From Druceiella hillmani (lineage: Eukaryota; Arthropoda; Insecta; Lepidoptera; Hepialidae), in assembly GCA_039881145.1 (NCBI GenBank), contig JAYKKI010000052.1, positions 13,934,501 to 13,998,500 of the forward strand: a DNA stretch of 64,000 nt. Direction: 5' to 3'. Each line of letters begins with the position of its first letter. The first letter of the stretch is position 1. Below are positions 24,863-36,336 of this stretch, one piece after another. Position numbers and translations under genes: made by a program. Under the pieces are notes generated by a model. The model ran no database searches and was not told the DNA's origin. It saw nothing but the letters and a program-made list of their open reading frames with translations.

Positions 24863-25150
24863 AACACTTTGCAATTAAATGAAACTACGTGATGTAGTAT
24901 TATTTCTACTTTCTTTAATTTCTTTACCACGACCTAGGTTTCGTTTTATTACAACATCGTCAGGTGGGATATTAGCAAAGATTCACAATCTTTGCTAATA
25001 TCCCACCTGACGATGTTGTAATACAACGAAACCTAGGTCGTGGTAGAGAAATTAAAGAAAGTAGAAATAATACTACATCACGTAGTTTCGTTTAATTGTG
25101 AATAATGCATTTCTACAAAATTAACGCCAAATATATTCAACACTTTGCAA
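24863..25150. mobile_element. Near-perfect palindromic foldback element, copy B, with direct-repeat flanks
   Basis: Bases 24872-25098 form a 227-bp palindrome centred on 24985. The two 113-bp arms need no gaps and differ at about three positions; the loop is about 3 nt. Arm words are ATGAAACTACGTGATGTAGT, CCACGACCTAGGTTTCG and CAGGTGGGATATTAGCAAAG. The right side continues to 25138 with ACGCCAAATATATTC, which copy C has at its left end, so this left arm is missing its outer about 40 bp. AACACTTTGCAA occurs at 24863-24874 and 25139-25150; its first nine bases immediately flank the element and look like a target-site duplication. There is no transposase, so the element is non-autonomous. A transcript would fold into long double-stranded RNA. 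Confidence 0.9.
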
Positions 25151-25655
25151 ATTGATTTAATACGAGTACTAGAGTTGAATATAAAATATAATTAAATAAT
25201 ATGAAAACTGAAGCAAAGAATTTAAAAAAATAACTTAAGGAGTAATTTTTTTTGCTTAATCCTTCAATTTCTTTTCGAAATTCCGAAATATATTATCAGA
25301 ACATTTTTTAATGTGAATCTGTAAAAGAATAGGCAAATAGTATTAATGTATTTTTATTCTTATCTTGGTTTGTGTGGACGATAGGTAATAATATTATAAT
25401 GTAACACAGACAGTAAACAGTTACAAACATAGATAAAACTTATATACTAATAAACATACAATTATTTTCATCGTAACCTAAATGAATTTAAATTGAATAA
25501 AGTGGTTTGAAGTTATATTATATAAACCAGCTGTGAGCCGCAATTATCTAAGCGTAAAAATATTTATTACCGAATTTGATTATTAGAATCATATAGTGAT
25601 TCATGAAAATACAAAGATTATAGATAATTTTCATAGTATTAGCAAATTGAATGGA
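25151..25655. other. AT-rich non-coding DNA
   Basis: No gene or array recognised. Confidence 0.5.
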
Positions 25656-25671
25656 AATTCGGCGCAGCGGT

Positions 25672-25720
25672 GGGCGGGCGTCCGCAGTGAAGCGGAATGC
25701 TTCACTGCAGACGCCCGCCC
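25672..25720. repeat. GC-rich 22-bp-arm hairpin
   Basis: GGGCGGGCGTCCGCAGTGAAGC (22 bases, 25672-25693) pairs with 25699-25720 with one mismatch around a 5-nt loop GGAAT. Weaker pairing extends outward (CGCAG at 25663 with CTGCG near 25727). It stands out sharply from AT-rich surroundings and is followed by CpG-rich sequence to about 25790. It could be a hairpin MITE core, a terminator-like structure or a small-RNA precursor. The loop is short for a typical microRNA precursor. Confidence 0.8.
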
Positions 25721-25923
25721 ATATCGACTGCGTGCGTGTACACGATCCCGTGAGCGTGAATACATAGTACTATTAGCGCGTCGTTGAAGTATGGACTTCA
25801 TAAATTTTATTTATTTATTTCTAACTACTATATGTAAAGCAAAAATGTGTGAGCGCTGAAGGTTTTATAAGATGTAATTAGTAAGTAATCGCCCTTGGAA
25901 AAAATTACGAAATTTAAAAAAAG

Positions 25924-26630
25924 AATTCTTTTGATAAAATTGGACCTAAATACGGCTAAGTAGCTTGAGATACACAGAATCTAAGAAATGGCATGAAAAT
26001 AAAAAGTTCGTACCCTGCAATAGGTATCTATAACTATGAGGAGGAATTTTTATAATTACGAAAAATAATAAGTTCTGTTTTTGAATGAGTCTGTTACCCT
26101 ATACTTATCTCCATGACATTTTGAAAAATATTCTTTTGATAAAATTGGACCTAAATACGACTAAGTAGCTTGAGATACAAAGATTCAAAGAAATGGTATA
26201 CAAAGTTAAAGGTCGTGCCCTGCAATAGGCAGCCGTGGGCTGACATATTGCCGTGATGTTTTATCACTTATATTCACGCTCTTATTAATAACAGGATGCA
26301 TTTTTATAATTACGGAAAATAATAAGTTCTATTTTTAAATAAATATGTTACCCTATGCTCATCTCCATGACATTTTGAAAAATATTCTTTTGATAAAATT
26401 GGACCTAAATACGACTAAGTGGCTTGAGATATACAAGTAAAAATGTATGAAAATAAAAAGCTCGTACCACGCAATAGGTAGCTGTAGGCTGACATATTAC
26501 CATGATGTTTTATCACTTACTTATATTCACGCTCTTATAACTAACAGTATGAATTTTCATAATTACGAAAAATAATAAGTTCTATTTTTGAATAAATGTG
26601 TTATCCTATAACCATCTCCTTGACAGCTGT
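25924..26630. repeat. Tandem array, 205-255-bp units x3
   Basis: ATTCTTTTGATAAAATTGGA opens units at 25925, 26130 and 26374. Each continues with ACGACTAAGTAGCTTGAGAT, a 'GCAATAGGTA' word and TAATAAGTTCT, and ends 'ATCTCCATGACA'. Units two and three contain an extra stretch (GACATATTACC..TTTATCACTTA) that unit one lacks. Confidence 0.9.
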
Positions 26631-27094
26631 ATATATACAATATTTTATGAAGACTTCATACAATTAGAGCGTGAAAGCAGAACAAATTAAGAAACAAGTA
26701 AACATGCTCATAATAGTTAGGATTAAATAAAATTCTACACCAAAACGGTAAAATGTATGTCTTTAATTTAAAAAGGATGAACAATGCAACAGTAGAAATG
26801 GTATCTTTTATTATTTTTTTTTATTTAATTTTCTTATAAGTTATTACGTGAGACAAATGCAAACAAACTTATAAGCATTTACAATTTCTAATTTTTACCT
26901 TCACTGTTTTATATAAAGGTGTAAATATCGTTATGATAATAAATTTTGAAAGGTGTTGAAAAGTAACCACATAAAAGGTGGTCTTACACGTTGATGTGAT
27001 GCTAATAGCCTGACATTAATGGCCTGAAGTCTTGCCAAGTAATCATTTGTAATAATTAAACTAATAGTTCAAAGTAATAGTAAAAATATTAAAA

Positions 27095-27290
27095 AAAGAA
27101 ATAAAAAAGGAGAAGGTTCTCAATTCATCGGAATCTTTTTTTTTATGTATGTTCAGCAATAATTCTGGCACCGACTTCTAAGTAAGTAACTTAGTTATTT
27201 ATAGCAAATAAGTAGGTACCTATATTGAGTTGATTATTTTTTACTTCTCAGTACTAACATTTTTTGAAGTCGGGTTTTTAAAAAAAAATT
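27095..27290 (+). mobile_element. CCGACTTC-type lepidopteran dispersed repeat
   Basis: AAAGGAGAAGGTTCTCAATTC, then TTTATGTATGTTCAGCAATA, then 'CACCGACTTC', 'AAGTAACTTAGTTATTTA', and a terminal TTTTTTGAAGTCGGG. The 27168-27277 part is bounded by CCGACTTC and GAAGTCGG in inverted order. The same words recur at 61970-62080 and, reversed, at 63000-63130. I know this as a very common lepidopteran repeat; its class is not clear from the sequence. Confidence 0.75.
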
Positions 27291-27537
27291 TATATACATA
27301 TACGTGTAACAAGCAAATCAATTACCAATATCAAAAAATTAGATTTTTATTTATTCGAAATTTCTACTTAAATCAAAGTGAAGAAAGATATATTCTATGT
27401 AATGTAAAATTCTTTTATCATAATTTTATGTAATCAGGGGATGTTAAATACAATTTATTTTTTCATATTGCTTATGTGGATCTATTAAATGATTTACGAC
27501 TATTTAATATTACTATTTTTAACAAGTATATCAAACA

Positions 27538-27771
27538 TTACTCTGGAATATAGCGTTTACATATGCAACACTGATCTTTATCTGAAGATATTTGACCATA
27601 GTTTGGAATATGAAATAATGGACGAACATAAATAGTATTGCGTCTTCGATATTTCCAAGTTTCTGTGAAGCATAATGTAAGGTGACTTTCTCTTGCTTCC
27701 ATTAGTAAAACAATAGCATACAGATTTTCTTGCGAACGTGCTGACTTTCTAGCTGCGGTATGCACACACAA
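27538..27771 (-). pseudogene. Coding-like frame, possible transposase N-terminus (copy 1)
   Basis: A minus-strand frame of 77 codons ends at 27538. The upstream end begins at a TTG; the first ATG is the Met in 'LLMEARESHLTL'. It has 'ARKSARSQENLYAIVLLMEA' then 'WKYRRRNTIYVRPLF' and a Cys-containing tail. A basic RRR followed by Ile/Trp-Tyr-Val-Arg-Pro is reminiscent of the N-terminal region of PIF/Harbinger-type (HARBI1-like) transposases, but the likeness is weak. A decayed tandem copy lies at about 27885-28145. Treat it as a coding relic of uncertain origin. Confidence 0.25.
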
Positions 27772-28145
27772 AACGTTGCAGTGGAACTATATAGACCACA
27801 GTATCATTAACTTGGATCTTCCATTTCTCTATAATCGTTTTATAGCTTCATAATTTGTTTTCTTACGTATATAGAATACAAAATAATATGCAGTAGTTTA
27901 GGCAGCGAAATAGAATACTTAAGTGTTCGATATTCCTAAATTCCTATAAAGGATCATTGTCAAACGACTTCCTGTTGCCTCCGATAGTAAAAAGTCAGGA
28001 TACAGTTTTTTTACACATCCGTTGATCTTCTAACCTTGTAATGTGCACACCAAATCCTTACAGAGGAACTACACAGTCCGCCGTAACTTTAACTTGGAAC
28101 TTCCGTTTTTCCTATCACCGTTTTATAGCTTCATTGTTTGCTTTC
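27600..28145. repeat. 285-bp tandem duplication of the coding-like segment
   Basis: Landmarks pair at a spacing of about 285 bp: GTGGAACTATATAGACC (27780) with GAGGAACTACACAGTCC (28064), and CGTTTTATAGCTTCAT (27836) with the same word near 28121. In the second copy the frame is broken by stops, so the duplication preceded or accompanied decay. Confidence 0.8.
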
Positions 28146-28785
28146 ATATTGTACATAAGTAAATATGTGAAGAAACCAACCCACTCATACGTTAGTACCG
28201 TCTACTCCCGGCACGAAATATTCTTCTAGGGATGGGCAATATATCAATGTTTAATGATAAACCTTATTTATACAATAAAATGGCTAAAAAAAGTAATTTT
28301 CGTTTTTATCCTTACATTAAATGAAATAAATTCTAAACTCGATGTGCAAAATATATATGTTGCTTTTATTTTTATTACGTTAATTTTTTTCCGCAGAGAA
28401 GCACTATTATGTTTTAATTTTTTAATCTCTTGTTGCTCGAGAGAGTAATTTTTGAAAGAACGCAAAATTTTCATTATACTCACTTGATATATTCAGTAAA
28501 TCACTCTATTGCTAAAAATAAGAAAAGGTGATCAGGCTGGAAAGATTTCTCAAAATATACTCTCCAGATTAATGCAACTTGTAAATTATATTATCGAACT
28601 ATATAAAAAATGATTTGACATCATGTTATATAAATTATATAAATTTTACTACGCCAATAATTTATGGGATAATTCAGGCATTTCATTTAGGAAATACGGT
28701 AATTTTTATCATACTATTCAATTTTTTTTTTTCATAACTTGGATCTGGTTACAATGAAAATAAGCAAAACTCCAAGTTCCACATT
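28146..28785. other. AT-rich non-coding DNA
   Basis: No gene supported. A Lys-rich minus-strand frame around 28268-28470 has an internal ATG but shows no recognisable domain. Confidence 0.45.
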
Positions 28786-28789
28786 AGAA

Positions 28790-29010
28790 AAGTTCACAGA
28801 GCAGGCGCAGCCCTATGCAGGTCGTAACTCCTCCATCATAAAAGAGGGCGGTCCGCAGCCCCACGACTCTCGACGCCGCGGAAGGGATGACTGGTGACGA
28901 TTACTTGCAATGAAACTCTCCTGCCAGTGGCGGGAGTCGAACCCCGCTTTACGACCAGGAAGGTAGGAACCTTCACCCTAACCCTTCGGCCGACGTCGCT
29001 ACGTGTTTTG
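28790..29010 (-). mobile_element. tRNA-derived SINE-like element or class II tRNA-like pseudogene
   Basis: On the minus strand, TCGGCCGAAGGGTTAGGGTG (28974-28993) resembles a Leu/Ser-type D arm and pol III A box. GAAGG..CCTTC forms an anticodon-like stem, and GGTTCGACTCC (28933-28943) is a B-box match inside a GCGGG/CCCGC T-arm-like stem. Acceptor-stem pairing is poor, so a functional tRNA is unlikely. GC-rich sequence continues downstream to about 28790 without tRNA features, as the body of a SINE would. No second copy is visible in the window. Confidence 0.5.
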
Positions 29011-29099
29011 TTTCACGAAGCGGAGCGACGGTTAAGTTTTAAGATATGTAATGTGAAATATGTATAAGAAAAAAATGTACATAAAAGTCGAAGTTTGCG

Positions 29100-29369
29100 T
29101 GCCAAAGCGTGAAATGGCGTTTACGGTCGTTCGTTAGTTTTATTTTGGTTTTATTATTATTTTACGACTCGGAGGTCTCGTGCAGTGCCGCTTTCAGCGT
29201 CGTGGAAGTAACTCGGAAGGACGTTGCTACTGCTGGTTTCGGCGACAGACAGCGCCACACTTCAACGCTTTCCGTGAATCGTGACAACAGTGTTTTATTT
29301 TTACGTGCCCTTGATCAACACACATTTGTTTATTTAATTTTTAAATATGAATTTAAGCTACCTTTATAA
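29100..29369 (+). other. GC-balanced block with signal-peptide-like frame lacking ATG
   Basis: An open plus-strand frame (29109-29369) translates to a basic start, a hydrophobic core around 'SFILVLLLFYD', 'EVSCSAAFSV' like a cleavage site, then an unremarkable tail. The frame begins with GTG and contains no ATG. The nearest ATG (29114) is out of frame and stops after seven codons. It adjoins the tRNA-like element and may belong to the same insertion. I do not call a gene. Confidence 0.2.
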
Positions 29370-30165
29370 TGTGCATTATCCATTCGTGTGTCGAAAAAAG
29401 TTTAATTTAAAAGATTTCACCGTATTTAAAAGAAATTTTTGGTAGAAAATTTCGATATTTTTATGTCTTCAAAACTGGAGTGTATTTTCAACTCAAAATA
29501 TTTAATAAGCCACGAAATATTACAGTGATTAATTTTAAAATTTTTAATAGATTTTGTTCACATATCTCAACATATATATTTATACAAACTCGAACACCCT
29601 TGTAATGACATAAAGCTTCATCTTACTTATGCTTCTAAGTCTACATGTACGTTCTGTTGTATTTGTTAAATTTACTTTATCTTAAATTCACATAACCATA
29701 TTTTAAAATCCCTTGGCTTTTCACCTCTTTTGGTACTTTTTTTTATACTTACTTTCCCATAAATTATTTTCGTGAATCCGTCTTTATTTTTTCGATTTTT
29801 TCATGAAAATATTTATACTTTTATTTACCACAAGTGATCATTTTAGTCATAAAAATGAGGAATCGGGTATTTAATTTTTTTTTATTAATTTCTTCAAATG
29901 TGCTAAGATAAAATTTCACACCTAACTAAAAATACAAATAAGAGACATTGGCTACAAATGTATGCCCCATTTTTGAAAGAAAACATATCTACAGCTAACA
30001 TAACTTATGAAAATGAAATAATAATTTATTAAATTAGGAAATTAAAGGAAAGGCGATAGAATTAAAACAAAATTATTAATAATAAGGATAACAGTTTATA
30101 ATTTTAACCGTAATAATTTTCAAAACAAACTGGGACAATTCTAGATACTAGCAATTTTGGTTTAT
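29370..30165. other. AT-rich non-coding DNA
   Basis: No gene or array recognised. Confidence 0.5.
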
Positions 30166-30169
30166 TTAT

Positions 30170-30520
30170 GAACTGAAGCTTACGGACTACGTTACAAGGG
30201 GGTTAAAACCATTGGCGCAATGTGTGGAAGTAAGTGTCCTGGCGCGGTAGGCAGACACGAAGAGCTCATACATAAGCAGGAGTCTATTGTTTGATATCAA
30301 ACGGAGTATGCCTGCGCTGTATTGTCTCGTGTTGCCTATTGCCCCGTCGCTTGTAAACACGAGGAGGCTCGCGACTGTCGTTTGCCCGTTTGTCGATTCG
30401 CCTACCTATTAGTAATGTTATGTATTCATCGACGTATTGAAAGCATCGATGTTTTTGCTTCGATACATTGTCAGATTTGAGGCAAATTCGAATAAAAAAA
30501 TATTTCTCTGAAGTAGACAT
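30170..30520 (-). other. GC-balanced block with a basic 78-codon ATG frame
   Basis: The minus strand from ATG at 30520 to TAG at 30284 encodes a 78-residue basic peptide. Its C-terminal half is Arg-rich ('GRRIDKRANDSREPPR', 'HETIQRRHTPFD'). There is no signal peptide, domain or repeat, and no splice or promoter evidence. Length alone does not exclude chance in a 64-kb window; mixed composition at 30170-30420 makes it slightly more interesting than other frames. Confidence 0.15.
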
Positions 30521-31790
30521 TTGAAATATTGAATTTCTTTAAATTTGTTACATGTATGTTCATATTTGTTTTAATGTATGTTCGTGTTATAAACAAGTTT
30601 AAATGATATTATAAATGTAACCTTCTTGAACACGGTTGTATAATAACATTTAAATAGTTAGTTACAATTTTTGTTTTTCTGAAATGAATAGCTGCTAAAA
30701 AAATTATTTTGAAATTAAAATTATGTAGATACGGTCGATATCCACTTTGACATTTTAATTTTTTTTTCATGTTAGCCATCTTAAATCAAATTATTTACTG
30801 AAGCCAAAATTACAATTAACATTTAAATTTTTAAGAAGACCGAACTATAAAAATTTGTACAAACCGTCTATCTTAAATCTTGATATGTCAATGGATTTTT
30901 ATACAGATTTCTTTAAAAATACGTATGAATTTGGCTGCTTTGTTATAATAATGAGAAAATGTTATAAATTGGTGGAAACTTGTTGCTATAAACTATTTGT
31001 ATTAGGCGATGCACTATGATGTTTTATCATACGAAAACTATGTCTTGCATTATTTAAAAAAATAACTTCTTTTTTAGTTGAAACAATTTCATCACTAATA
31101 CGATTAATTGAAAAGTTAAATAATTAATAACATGGTTTTGATTTATAGACAGGTTACATAACTAACTTAATATAGTTTCAGATCAGTTTTTCTACTGAGT
31201 ATCAAAATAGATATTTATTTTTGTCAATTAAATTTTATTAAACTTTTATTATATTTTTTTTATACACACTCTTTTATTAATGATTTCCGTTTATTAAAGA
31301 AACTTTTTTACACAACTATATGTGACATTTATGCTTTAAATCGAACACATAACATCGATGTTGACAAACGTCCCTATTGCTTATATATACGTCACATAAT
31401 TTTATATAAAAACTGGCCCATATCACGAGCGTTACTCGGGGAGATATTTCAGTGGCGTCGTTGGCGTTTTCACTTTTCAGGAATGAATATATTTTTTTTA
31501 TTGTTTGACAAATGGCTTTGAAAGATAGGCGTGTGTGTAGGCTGTTTTGATGTTTTAACATGGACGTTTCGTTGTCGCGTTAGGCTGTATTTTGATATTG
31601 GCCAAGAACGAATTTACACGCACAGTTCGAAGGAGATAATTTAATATTACACATAAAAGAAAAACCATTTTCTTTGACTAATTTGTTGATATCACTTGTT
31701 TATCTAAATGGCTGACTGTATTAGTTAATAACTTTTATTATGTATACATATTTTATGTTTAGTTAGTCTTTCTTTTTCAAAGAATGAAAT
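30521..31790. other. AT-rich DNA with one weak ORF
   Basis: An ATG frame of 81 codons lies on the minus strand at 31316-31561 with no recognisable domain; I regard it as chance. No repeats seen. Confidence 0.4.
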
Positions 31791-31796
31791 TTTGTC

Positions 31797-32200
31797 ATTT
31801 TAGGGTTCCATACCGCAAAAGGAAAAAAGGAATCCTTATAGAATCACTTAGATGTCCGTTTGTCTGTCTGTGTTCTGTCAAGACTCTTTTTCTCAGCTGC
31901 ACGTGGAGTTATCAAATTGAAATTAATATCAAATATTTAGATTTAAGGTTCCTTAGAGCTGTAAAAAAATCAAGCTTCTAAGTCAACATAATCAAAAGAA
32001 AACCTAAAAATACGGCCATTTGTCATATAAAATTATATCAGATAAAAAAATATGTTTTTAAACCTGCGCCTGTGAAAGATTTAGTAGGCAATATATTTTC
32101 GTCCTAAAAATTAAAATTGTTTAAATAGTTTAATAGGAATATCATGTACCATTAAATGTTTGTAAATGACTAAATATGTACGGAAAACTTATATTCCTAC
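31797..32200 (-). mobile_element. Copy of GGCCAAG/GGGTTCC dispersed repeat
   Basis: Read on plus, it starts with the element's 3' end: TTTTAGGGTTCCATACCGCA, AAAAGG, then GTCCGTTTGTCTGTCTGTG. It continues to TAGTAGGCAATATATTTTCG near 32080 and TACCATTAAATGTTTGTAAA at about 32149, mirroring the order of the plus-strand copy at 16205. The 65-codon ATG frame at 31784 is part of this repeat. Confidence 0.8.
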
Positions 32201-32553
32201 ACGTGTCTGAGAGCTTTTCTTTATAATCAAATAATTATTAATAACATACTTGTAGAATCTATAAATAAAGTTCTAATAAAAGGACTTTCATCAGATACAA
32301 CATTAAATTATGTGAAATTAAGTTAATCTTAAAATAACTTACTTCCTATATCAATGGGGTAGAGGTGTTTCGATAGACATATATTTCTGACGTATTCTAA
32401 TTGGTATAAGTATTAAAACGTTAAGTTTCAAAGCACAAATCAAACGTCGTTGCTGACTGTTGTTCATTGCAAACATACGAAAACACTCCACAAATTTTAT
32501 TTTTTTTCCTCTGTTTAAATGGTAATAGAATAGAAGCCTTTTGAAATATGTGT

Positions 32554-32668
<115 letters not shown>

Positions 32669-33339
32669 TTTGTCTAGCCTAACTAATATCTGAGATGAGT
32701 TATAACCGTTTTCAATGGAAATGTTAGATATTTACCAATTTTTGTTGATATTTTATTCAATATCTCTACAACTATCTTAATAATCTCTAAACTAAAATCA
32801 AAAAATAATCCTAGCTCTTTTTTTTTAAATAGTTTGGAATCTTTGCTCTTTTTTAATCGATGTCCCCACGACACGTGAAGTACTTATAAAAAAACCTTCA
32901 TATACTTTATGCGCGCTCTAAGAAATTTCCAGATTTATCTATACTTTTGAGTTTTTTTGTTATGTGTGTTCCGTATTTGTATTTTGAGTATTTTAGAGTT
33001 TTTCATATTTATATCTTTAAGTGTTTTCTATATTTCAGAGTGTTCCATTTTTTTTAAATTTTTGAGTGTTTTTTTTCGAATATTACATAGGAATGAAAAT
33101 ATATAAGAATCTGACGTAGTAATAAAGCATATCTACTACGCCGAATTTCAAGTTGTAAACATTTTTAGCAATATATCTTGAACAACCATATGTAAAATTC
33201 TAAAATAAATAGTTTTAATTTCTAAATAGGTAATAGGAACGATATTAGAAATTTAATAAAAATCTGCGTACATTATTTACATATTACAAATTTACACATT
33301 TTTGAGTTATTGAAATATATATTTTATTACTATATAAAA

Positions 33340-33440
33340 TTTCCATAAATCAGCTTTTGACAGAAAGATGGATGTACACGTGAGTGGTTTGTAAAGGTAC
33401 CGTAAATTCTCCTTTTTATGTACGACACCCTAAAATATAT
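33340..33440 (+). mobile_element. 3' end fragment of GGCCAAG/GGGTTCC repeat
   Basis: GACAGAAAGATGGATGTACA followed by AAGGTACCGTAAATTCTCCT and CACCCTAAAA corresponds to the decayed GACAGACAG..GGAACCCTAAAA end of the family. Preceding words at 33146-33210 may be more of the body. Confidence 0.4.
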
Positions 33441-33589
33441 ATAATTCGGCCATGGTTTCCAAATTTCAATGGGCCAACTTGACGAAGGATCTTTTTGATA
33501 AAAACATTTCAACATACCTTGAATTTAAATTATCACAAGACAAGTTCTAGATCTTGTTAAATGATAAGGTCTTCCCTGTTTTTAGCTAA

Positions 33590-34120
33590 CCCAGCTAAAA
33601 TATATCTCCCGCAGCGCTTTCACAACTAAACATCTCGCTAATATCTGCGCAAACAGAAAATAACAGCCGCGCTCTGTAGCGTTAATAAATCTCTAAACAT
33701 TAAACCAGTACCCGGGACCATATCTTACTAAATAAGTACAACTACTTATCCGAGTAAGTAAAGGTTAAGTAAGGTAACGGCCAAGTCCGTTCCCCCGAAC
33801 GTTATTACGTATTGTACGTACGCGCATTCATATAGCCGCGCAGTGCTCGCGTTCGGCCGACCCGCCGCGAGATAGGCCTCCCGAGATGTGGCTCGCGATT
33901 ACCGGAAAGCATTCCCGTCTAATATTTATTTCCAATTCCTTGTTCATTATCGTTTGGGCCATACGTTATTCGATAGTGCTCATTCGCCTGGCTGGCCGCA
34001 AATAACTTTCAAAATGGATGGACTTTGTCTTCCAGCTAGCAGGGCTTAGGTGAGATAGTGGCAGAGGTTAGGAGCGAGACTGGCGTGAAGCAACCGATCG
34101 TGGGTATGGTATTCACTATT
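33590..34120. promoter_or_regulatory. CpG-rich island, possible promoter and first exon
   Basis: Bases 33781-33900 are about 60% G+C, and 33841-33900 about 68% with about ten CpGs, the strongest such peak in the window. Downstream, TCATTC at 33980-33985 fits the arthropod initiator TCAKTY. CAAAATGG puts an ATG at 34014 in the ideal insect Kozak context, opening a short frame (MDGLCLPASRA, stop 34047-34049). TTAG/GTGAGA then gives a reasonable splice donor at 34050. This order would suit a 5' exon with a short upstream frame, or a non-coding first exon. No downstream exon could be identified within the window. An enhancer or insulator is an equal alternative. Confidence 0.3.
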
Positions 34121-34359
34121 TTTTTGGGATTTTTACTGAACCTTGACAGTTTATCCAATTGGAGAAGGTATTATCATAATATTTTGTAATAATCCGATTA
34201 AATTAATTCGCTCTGGTCTAGCAAGGAATCACCATGATTTAATTTTACCTTACTCTCTTTTTGGAATAGAATTTCTTTATCAACGTCTGAGTCATTGTGT
34301 TACGTTAAAATAGTGTTATGCTTGATATAATAAAAATCGAATGCGTCCGACTTGTGGCG

Positions 34360-34600
34360 GAACCGGCCAAGCGCCGACACCATGGCCGCCGAGAATATCA
34401 AAAAGTTTAAAATATTGAATATATTTGGCGTTAATTTTGTAGAAATGCTTTATTCAAATTTAAATGAAACTGTGTGATGTAGTATTATATCTACCTTATT
34501 TAAATTCGTTACCACGACCTAGGTTTCGTTGTATTGCAACATCTTCAGGTGGGCAATTAGCAGAGATGAAACTTTGCTAATAACCCAACTGAAGATGTAG
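34360..34600. mobile_element. Foldback element, copy C, right arm truncated
   Basis: From 34417, GAATATATTTGGCGTTAATT and TTGTAGAAATGC give the complete outer left end. Then come GAAACTGTGTGATGTAGTAT, CCACGACCTAGGTTTCGTTG and CTTCAGGTGGGCAATTAGCA. After the turn, the right arm stops at AACCCAACTGAAGATGT (about 34598). Immediately before it, ACCGGCCAAGCGC (about 34362-34376) matches the first bases of the GGCCAAG repeat, so two elements may be nested or abutting. Confidence 0.85.
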
Positions 34601-35350
<750 letters not shown>

Positions 35351-35717
35351 GTGCATGCGTTTATATGTTCCAATATAAATATGTCTGTAAATGTATACCA
35401 ATTATATATAATAAAATATATGGAAGTTATGTGAATATATAAGGCCGAAAATATACACAATTCATATTTAATATTAGGCAAGTGTCACTCAATGCCAAAA
35501 ATGGATTTAGCTGTTAGGTATGATATTTTATCAGAAGTTCTCCTAGTGCTAATAATATAAGAACAGAGAGTAGTTTCTATTGTACAGGATTACATAAATA
35601 ATATCAAGATTAATTTCTTTTTCTCCCAACATTTATACTCATTCGTTAACGCACATTCAAACAGTATTATTTTTTGGTTTATTTTTCAGTTTAAAATAAA
35701 GTAAAGGCTATTATATC

Positions 35718-35960
35718 TATATATTAATACGTGAAGGGAAAACTTTGTACCCCATTTTAAGCATATTACGTGTACGAAAGCGTGTGGAATTTGGTATAGT
35801 TAAAGTTTATATGGAGAAGGAGTGCAGAAATTTATATATAATATTTGTAATAAATACATTAAAAAATTCATTGTTCACATTCATATTGTCAATGTCAAAC
35901 ACTTAATATTCTGTGGTCAAACAGTCGCACAAAGTAAAGAATGTCGCCAAAGAATTTTAA
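35718..35960 (+). mobile_element. Copy of GTGAAG..TTTGTACCCC / GTGGTCAAACAG dispersed repeat
   Basis: TATTAATACGTGAAGGGAAA, CTTTGTACCCCATTTTAAGC, GGAGAAGGAGTGCA and TCTGTGGTCAAACAGTCGCA in order. A reversed partial copy lies at 61565-61700. The words are familiar from many lepidopteran sequences. Confidence 0.7.
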
Positions 35961-36336
35961 AATGTCAGATTAACTGTACGAGTTTCGATCTATGAATTTT
36001 GAGTAATTTCAAATGTTCCTTTTTTAATAGACTGTGTAGTGTATATCAAGGCAAAAAACGTTTGTTTCAGATTCTGTGTAATAGATATCAGTGTTTTATA
36101 TATTACTGAAATATAATAACTTGTTGAGTAAACTATTATATTTACATATATTACATACACCTATTTCAAAAGGAAGACTTTGTAGAAGCAATCTTAATTG
36201 CCTTACTCTCGCGTACCTATTAGTGTTTACAAGAAAATGAGTAGGTAAATTTATTACGGTTGAATTTCGACCACTGGGCGATCACTAGTATTTTCAATTA
36301 TATCACCACTCACCACTCATTTTCACCACTAACTTA

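Noticed and set aside
29109..29369. 86-codon secreted-protein-like frame
   Set aside because: The start codon is GTG and there is no in-frame ATG, so it cannot be called an insect gene; kept only as an observation.
31316..31561. 81-codon ATG frame on the minus strand
   Set aside because: No domain, signal or conserved-looking composition; expected by chance among so many frames.
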